Assembly: GCA_900556405.1 (NCBI GenBank)
Contig: USPB01000110.1
Location: 1 to 6,748, forward strand
Direction: 5' to 3'
Source of the DNA: an uncultured Actinomyces sp.
Lineage (GTDB): Bacteria; Actinomycetota; Actinomycetes; Actinomycetales; Actinomycetaceae
DNA: 6,748 nt
Every line of letters starts with the position of its first letter. Position 1 is the first letter of the stretch. The translations under genes and the position numbers were made by a program. The notes beneath the pieces were generated by a model. That model saw nothing but the letters and a program-made list of their open reading frames with translations. It ran no database searches and was not told the origin of the DNA. This document shows, one piece after another, positions 5,275 through 6,748 of this stretch.

Positions 5275-5726
5275 GTCGATTCCGCATCAAGAAGCAGCCC
5301 CTGATCGCCGTCGCTGGCATCGTCTGGCTGCTCGCCGGCCTGAACGTCGCGATCCTCGGCGTGCGCGCGGCCATCGACATGCGCGGAGTCGCGGCGATTG
5401 TTTTCCTGGCGCTCGCGGGTGGTGCTGTCGCCATCTTCTGCGCGTTCCACCCCATGTTCAGCAAGCTCGTCCAGAAGAATACTCAGCGCATCGCCGACCT
5501 GGAGGGGGAGCGTCATCACGTGGTGCGCTTCTTTGACCGCAAGAGCTACCTCATGATGGCGTTCATGATGTCCTTCGGCATCGGAATGCGCGCCGCGGGC
5601 GTCTTCCCCGACTGGTTCATCGCCTTCTTCTACACGGGCCTCGGTCTCGCCCTGACGCTTGCCGGCGCCAGCTACATCGCGCGCGGCGTGCGCGGCCGCG
5701 CCTGGGCGTTCCACGGGACCAACTGA
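5271..5726 (+). CDS. Four-helix integral membrane protein, function unknown
   Basis: The 151-residue product starts MSRFRIKKQPL, a basic cytoplasmic tip. Hydrophobic segments follow at about residues 11-33 (LIAVAGIVWLLAGLNVAILGV), 39-60, 95-112 and 117-137 (FIAFFYTGLGLALTLAGASYI). Between helices 2 and 3 is a charged stretch, KLVQKNTQRIADLEGERHHVVRFFDRKSY, which leads into MMAFMMSFGIGMRAAGVFPDWFIAFFYTGLGLALT. I have a sense of similar TetR-linked proteins in other Gram-positives but cannot name a family. The ATGA overlap ties its expression to the TetR gene. It has four segments against six in the HsmA-like protein on the other side, and shows no obvious sequence match to it. Too small for a typical efflux pump; a subunit or stress membrane protein is a guess only. 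Confidence 0.82.
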   Translation: MSRFRIKKQPLIAVAGIVWLLAGLNVAILGVRAAIDMRGVAAIVFLALAGGAVAIFCAFHPMFSKLVQKNTQRIADLEGERHHVVRFFDRKSYLMMAFMMSFGIGMRAAGVFPDWFIAFFYTGLGLALTLAGASYIARGVRGRAWAFHGTN

Positions 5727-5748
5727 GCGTTTCATGCACTCTGGGCGC

Positions 5749-5774
5749 AGGCCTCGTCGATTCCTGCGAGGCCT
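5749..5774 (+). terminator. Possible terminator after the plus-strand tetR/membrane operon
   Basis: AGGCCTCG (5749-5756) pairs with CGAGGCCT (5767-5774) around a 10-base loop, 22 bases past the stop codon. The following CCTGCCGTTTATC has only a short T-run, so termination would be weak. The arm carries the GGCCTCGTCGAT word also found at 3346-3357. Confidence 0.5.
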
Positions 5775-5813
5775 CCTGCCGTTTATCGGTCAGCTCTCCT
5801 TGAGAGTCGCGCG

Positions 5814-5848
5814 ATTACCGCCAGTGGCGGTATAAATCTGGCGGTAAT
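5814..5848 (+). repeat. 35-bp triple-half-site element, copy A
   Basis: ATTACCGCCA (5814-5823), G, TGGCGGT (5825-5831), 7 bases, TGGCGGTAAT (5839-5848). The outer 10-mers are perfect inverted repeats and the inner ACCGCCA-G-TGGCGGT is a perfect 15-bp palindrome. It matches copy B (6465-6499) at 33 of 35 positions in the same orientation. The TATAAA inside it (5831-5836) corresponds to TATAAT in copy B. It is not upstream of any plus-strand gene here; a promoter in it would read antisense into relE. Apart from this and the 5749-5774 hairpin, the 150-bp gap 5727-5876 holds nothing recognised. Confidence 0.8.
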
Positions 5849-5876
5849 GCTGGATGATGCCGGTCTGGCCGCGTGA

Positions 5877-6143
5877 TCACTGGTAGATGTGTCGGTGGTG
5901 TCCGACGGAAAACACTTCGATGATAAGGCGGTCATCCTCGATGATGCACAGGGCGCGGTAGTTGCCGATGCGGTAGCGCCACTCGCCTGAGCGGTTGGCG
6001 CTTAGGCCTTTGCCGTGGACGCGGGGATCGGAGCAGCCCTCAAGGTTTTTGCCGATCCATGACGTAATGAGTCGCGCCTCGAATCGGTCCATTTTCTTCA
6101 GTTGCTTGAGGGCTGTGTCGCTGTACTCGACGTGGTAGGACAT
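5877..6143 (-). CDS. relE: RelE/ParE-family toxin
   Basis: The 88-residue basic product reads MSYHVEYSDTALKQLKKMDR, then LEGCSDPRVHGKGLSANRSGEW and RYRIGNYRALCIIEDDRLII, ending EVFSVGHHRHIYQ. This is the RelE fold: 'y.a.k.lkkld' helices, 'G..L.g...g.wRyRiGnYR.i' sheet, and the terminal 'v.vGhR...Y', here GHHRHIY. Arg56, Arg58, Arg63, Arg84 and Tyr87 are candidates for the mRNA-cleavage residues of ribosome-dependent RelE nucleases. ParE-type gyrase inhibitors share the fold, but the RYRIGNYR and terminal Tyr favour RelE. The gene follows its antitoxin without a gap (TAAATG), so the two are coupled. Length is normal and nothing is broken. Confidence 0.88.
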   Translation of the reverse strand: MSYHVEYSDTALKQLKKMDRFEARLITSWIGKNLEGCSDPRVHGKGLSANRSGEWRYRIGNYRALCIIEDDRLIIEVFSVGHHRHIYQ

Positions 6144-6359
6144 TTACAGGCCCAGCTGCGCGAGTACCTGCTCGTGGGTGTAGCGAACGCCGTCATCTGC
6201 AGTGATCGCCTCGCGCAGGGTGGCAAGGTCCTGCTGGTCCTCGATCTTCTCGAAGACGGCATCTCGAACGAAGTTGGAGATTGTTTTTCCCTCAAATTCG
6301 GCGTACTTGCGCACGACTTCGGCGTCTGTTTCGTCAAGGCGCATGGTCATGGTGGGCAT
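6144..6359 (-). CDS. relB: RelB-like ribbon-helix-helix antitoxin
   Basis: The 71-residue product, MPTMTMRLDETDAEVVRKYA, then EFEGKTISNFVRDAVFEKIE, has a short N-terminal beta strand (TMTMRL) and two helices of an RHH DNA-binding domain in residues 1-45. An acidic tail, DQQDLATLREAITADDGVRYTHEQVL, should bind and neutralise RelE. It resembles small RelB/DUF6290-type antitoxins. ATG 6359 follows AGGAGG at 5-bp spacing. It is first in the operon with relE immediately after, and its promoter overlaps a perfect palindrome, as expected for antitoxin autoregulation with toxin-dependent cooperativity. Confidence 0.85.
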   Translation of the reverse strand: MPTMTMRLDETDAEVVRKYAEFEGKTISNFVRDAVFEKIEDQQDLATLREAITADDGVRYTHEQVLAQLGL

Positions 6360-6376
6360 GGTGACCTCCTAGAGCT

Positions 6377-6410
6377 GAATACAATGTATTCTAGTTCTCC
6401 CTGGTGTCAA
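6377..6410 (-). promoter_or_regulatory. relBE promoter with 15-bp operator
   Basis: On the minus strand, TTGACA (6410-6405), 16 bases, TACATT (6388-6383). The -10 lies inside GAATACA-a-TGTATTC (6377-6391), a perfect 15-bp palindrome, so bound RHH antitoxin would block transcription. The promoter is about 25 bases from the antitoxin start codon. Together with the AGGAGG site this makes a complete, compact TA control region. Confidence 0.78.
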
Positions 6411-6464
6411 TGTGCAATGGTGTTGTCTCTAGCGGGTGGTGCTGATTGCGGGTACTGCTCCTTG

Positions 6465-6499
6465 ATTACCGCCAGTGGCGGTATAATTGTGGCGGTAAT
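6465..6499 (+). promoter_or_regulatory. 35-bp triple-half-site element, copy B, over the fic promoter
   Basis: ATTACCGCCA (6465-6474), G, TGGCGGT (6476-6482), 7 bases, TGGCGGTAAT (6490-6499). A consensus TATAAT (6482-6487) sits between the second and third half-sites, 24 bases before the Fic start codon. TTGATT (6462-6467) is only 14 bases upstream, too close to be a normal -35. The layout suggests a dimer on the 15-bp palindrome plus a further half-site flanking the -10, i.e. tight repression of fic. The binding protein is not identified in the window. Confidence 0.7.
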
Positions 6500-6510
6500 A
6501 GGGGGTGATC

Positions 6511-6748
6511 ATGGCATACGAACCGTCGTTCGAACGCACCGACGTGATTGATGCGCTGTGCATGGAGATCGCTGAGCTCGTCGGTATGCTGTCGCCTCAA
6601 ACACCCCTGTCGACCAGCCCGACACTGCGTCGGGAGGTGCGGATCCAGACGATTTACTCCTCGCTTGTCATCGAAGGAAACAAACTAGACGAACGCGCGG
6701 TGAGCGCGATTATTGACGGCAAGCGGGTTCTCGGAGACCGGCGCGACA
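6511..6748 (+). CDS. Class II Fic-family protein, N-terminal part (3' partial)
   Basis: The first 79 residues are visible and the gene runs off the window before the HPFxxGNGR active-site loop. TLRREVRIQTIYSSLVIEGN, then KLDERAVSAIIDGKRVLG is the typical N-terminal helix region of Fic proteins. SLVIEG (residues 51-56) fits the inhibitory motif (S/T)xxxE(G/N), in which the Glu blocks ATP gamma-phosphate binding, making this a class II, self-inhibited Fic enzyme. Such proteins transfer AMP, or occasionally other groups, to target proteins; the target is unknown. ATG 6511 follows a GGGGGTG stretch at close spacing. Its promoter is overlain by the 35-bp element. It diverges from relBE and shares a 151-bp control region with it. 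Confidence 0.85.
   Translation, partial: MAYEPSFERTDVIDALCMEIAELVGMLSPQTPLSTSPTLRREVRIQTIYSSLVIEGNKLDERAVSAIIDGKRVLGDRRD

Noticed and set aside
5154..5735. Long minus-strand frame opposite the four-helix membrane protein
   Set aside because: Its translation is low-complexity and highly charged, typical of an antisense shadow of high-GC coding sequence; the plus-strand frame has clear membrane helices and a coupled start.
5854..5886. Tiny open frame (MMPVWPRDHW) downstream of 35-bp element copy A
   Set aside because: Ten codons, no ribosome site and no similarity to the Fic N-terminus; no support as a gene or leader peptide.
6462..6487. TTGATT / TATAAT as a standard fic promoter
   Set aside because: The 14-base spacer is too short for a normal sigma-70-type promoter; only the -10 is kept as likely.
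5814..6499. The two 35-bp copies as the beginning of a CRISPR array
   Set aside because: Only two copies, about 650 bp apart with protein genes between them, and strong internal palindromes around a -10 box; this is a regulatory or mobile repeat, not a CRISPR.

Overview
The window looks like an accessory stretch of a high-GC Gram-positive (actinobacterial) chromosome. Base and codon use, frequent GTG starts, strong AAGGAGG-type ribosome sites and the protein types fit Actinomycetaceae (Actinomyces/Schaalia-like). This is inferred from composition and family resemblance only; there is no rRNA or marker gene to settle it.

Left part (1-1034) is insertion-sequence debris around a broken toxin-antitoxin (TA) locus. 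It holds the 3' end of an ISL3-type transposase, the last codons of an antitoxin joined by a 4-bp overlap to a Doc/Fic-type toxin that is cut off after residue 95, and a frameshifted, 5'-truncated IS30-type transposase. The antitoxin/toxin fragment lies between two copies, in inverted orientation, of the same 9-bp IS terminus (156-164 and 498-506).

Next (1108-2195) come a small AT-richer zinc-ribbon protein gene of unknown function and, convergent to it, an intact TA operon on the minus strand. That operon pairs a RelB/DinJ-type antitoxin with a PemK/MazF-type toxin, with a promoter and a likely autoregulatory operator. A divergent plus-strand gene (2414-3283) encodes a DUF2262 protein; a perfect 15-bp hairpin sits in its upstream region.

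The centre (3376-5726) is a mirror-image arrangement. Two related TetR-family regulators are transcribed divergently from a 95-bp promoter region that contains two separate palindromes. Each is followed by a gene for a multi-pass membrane protein: an HsmA/TIGR03987-like protein on the minus strand and an unnamed four-helix protein on the plus strand. The simplest reading is two regulator-plus-membrane-protein units under shared, cross-acting control.

The right part (5727-6748) holds a terminator-like hairpin, an intact relB-relE-like TA operon on the minus strand with its own promoter and 15-bp palindromic operator, and the start of a class II Fic protein gene running off the window. A 35-bp triple-half-site element occurs twice in the same orientation (33 of 35 bases identical): once over the fic promoter and once just beyond the 3' end of relE, so the two copies bracket the relBE operon.

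Overall the window carries four toxin-type loci (one broken, two intact TA pairs, one Fic), recurrent short repeats in the gaps between genes, and a paired TetR/membrane module. No RNA genes or CRISPR arrays were seen, and no gene-free gap exceeds 300 bases.
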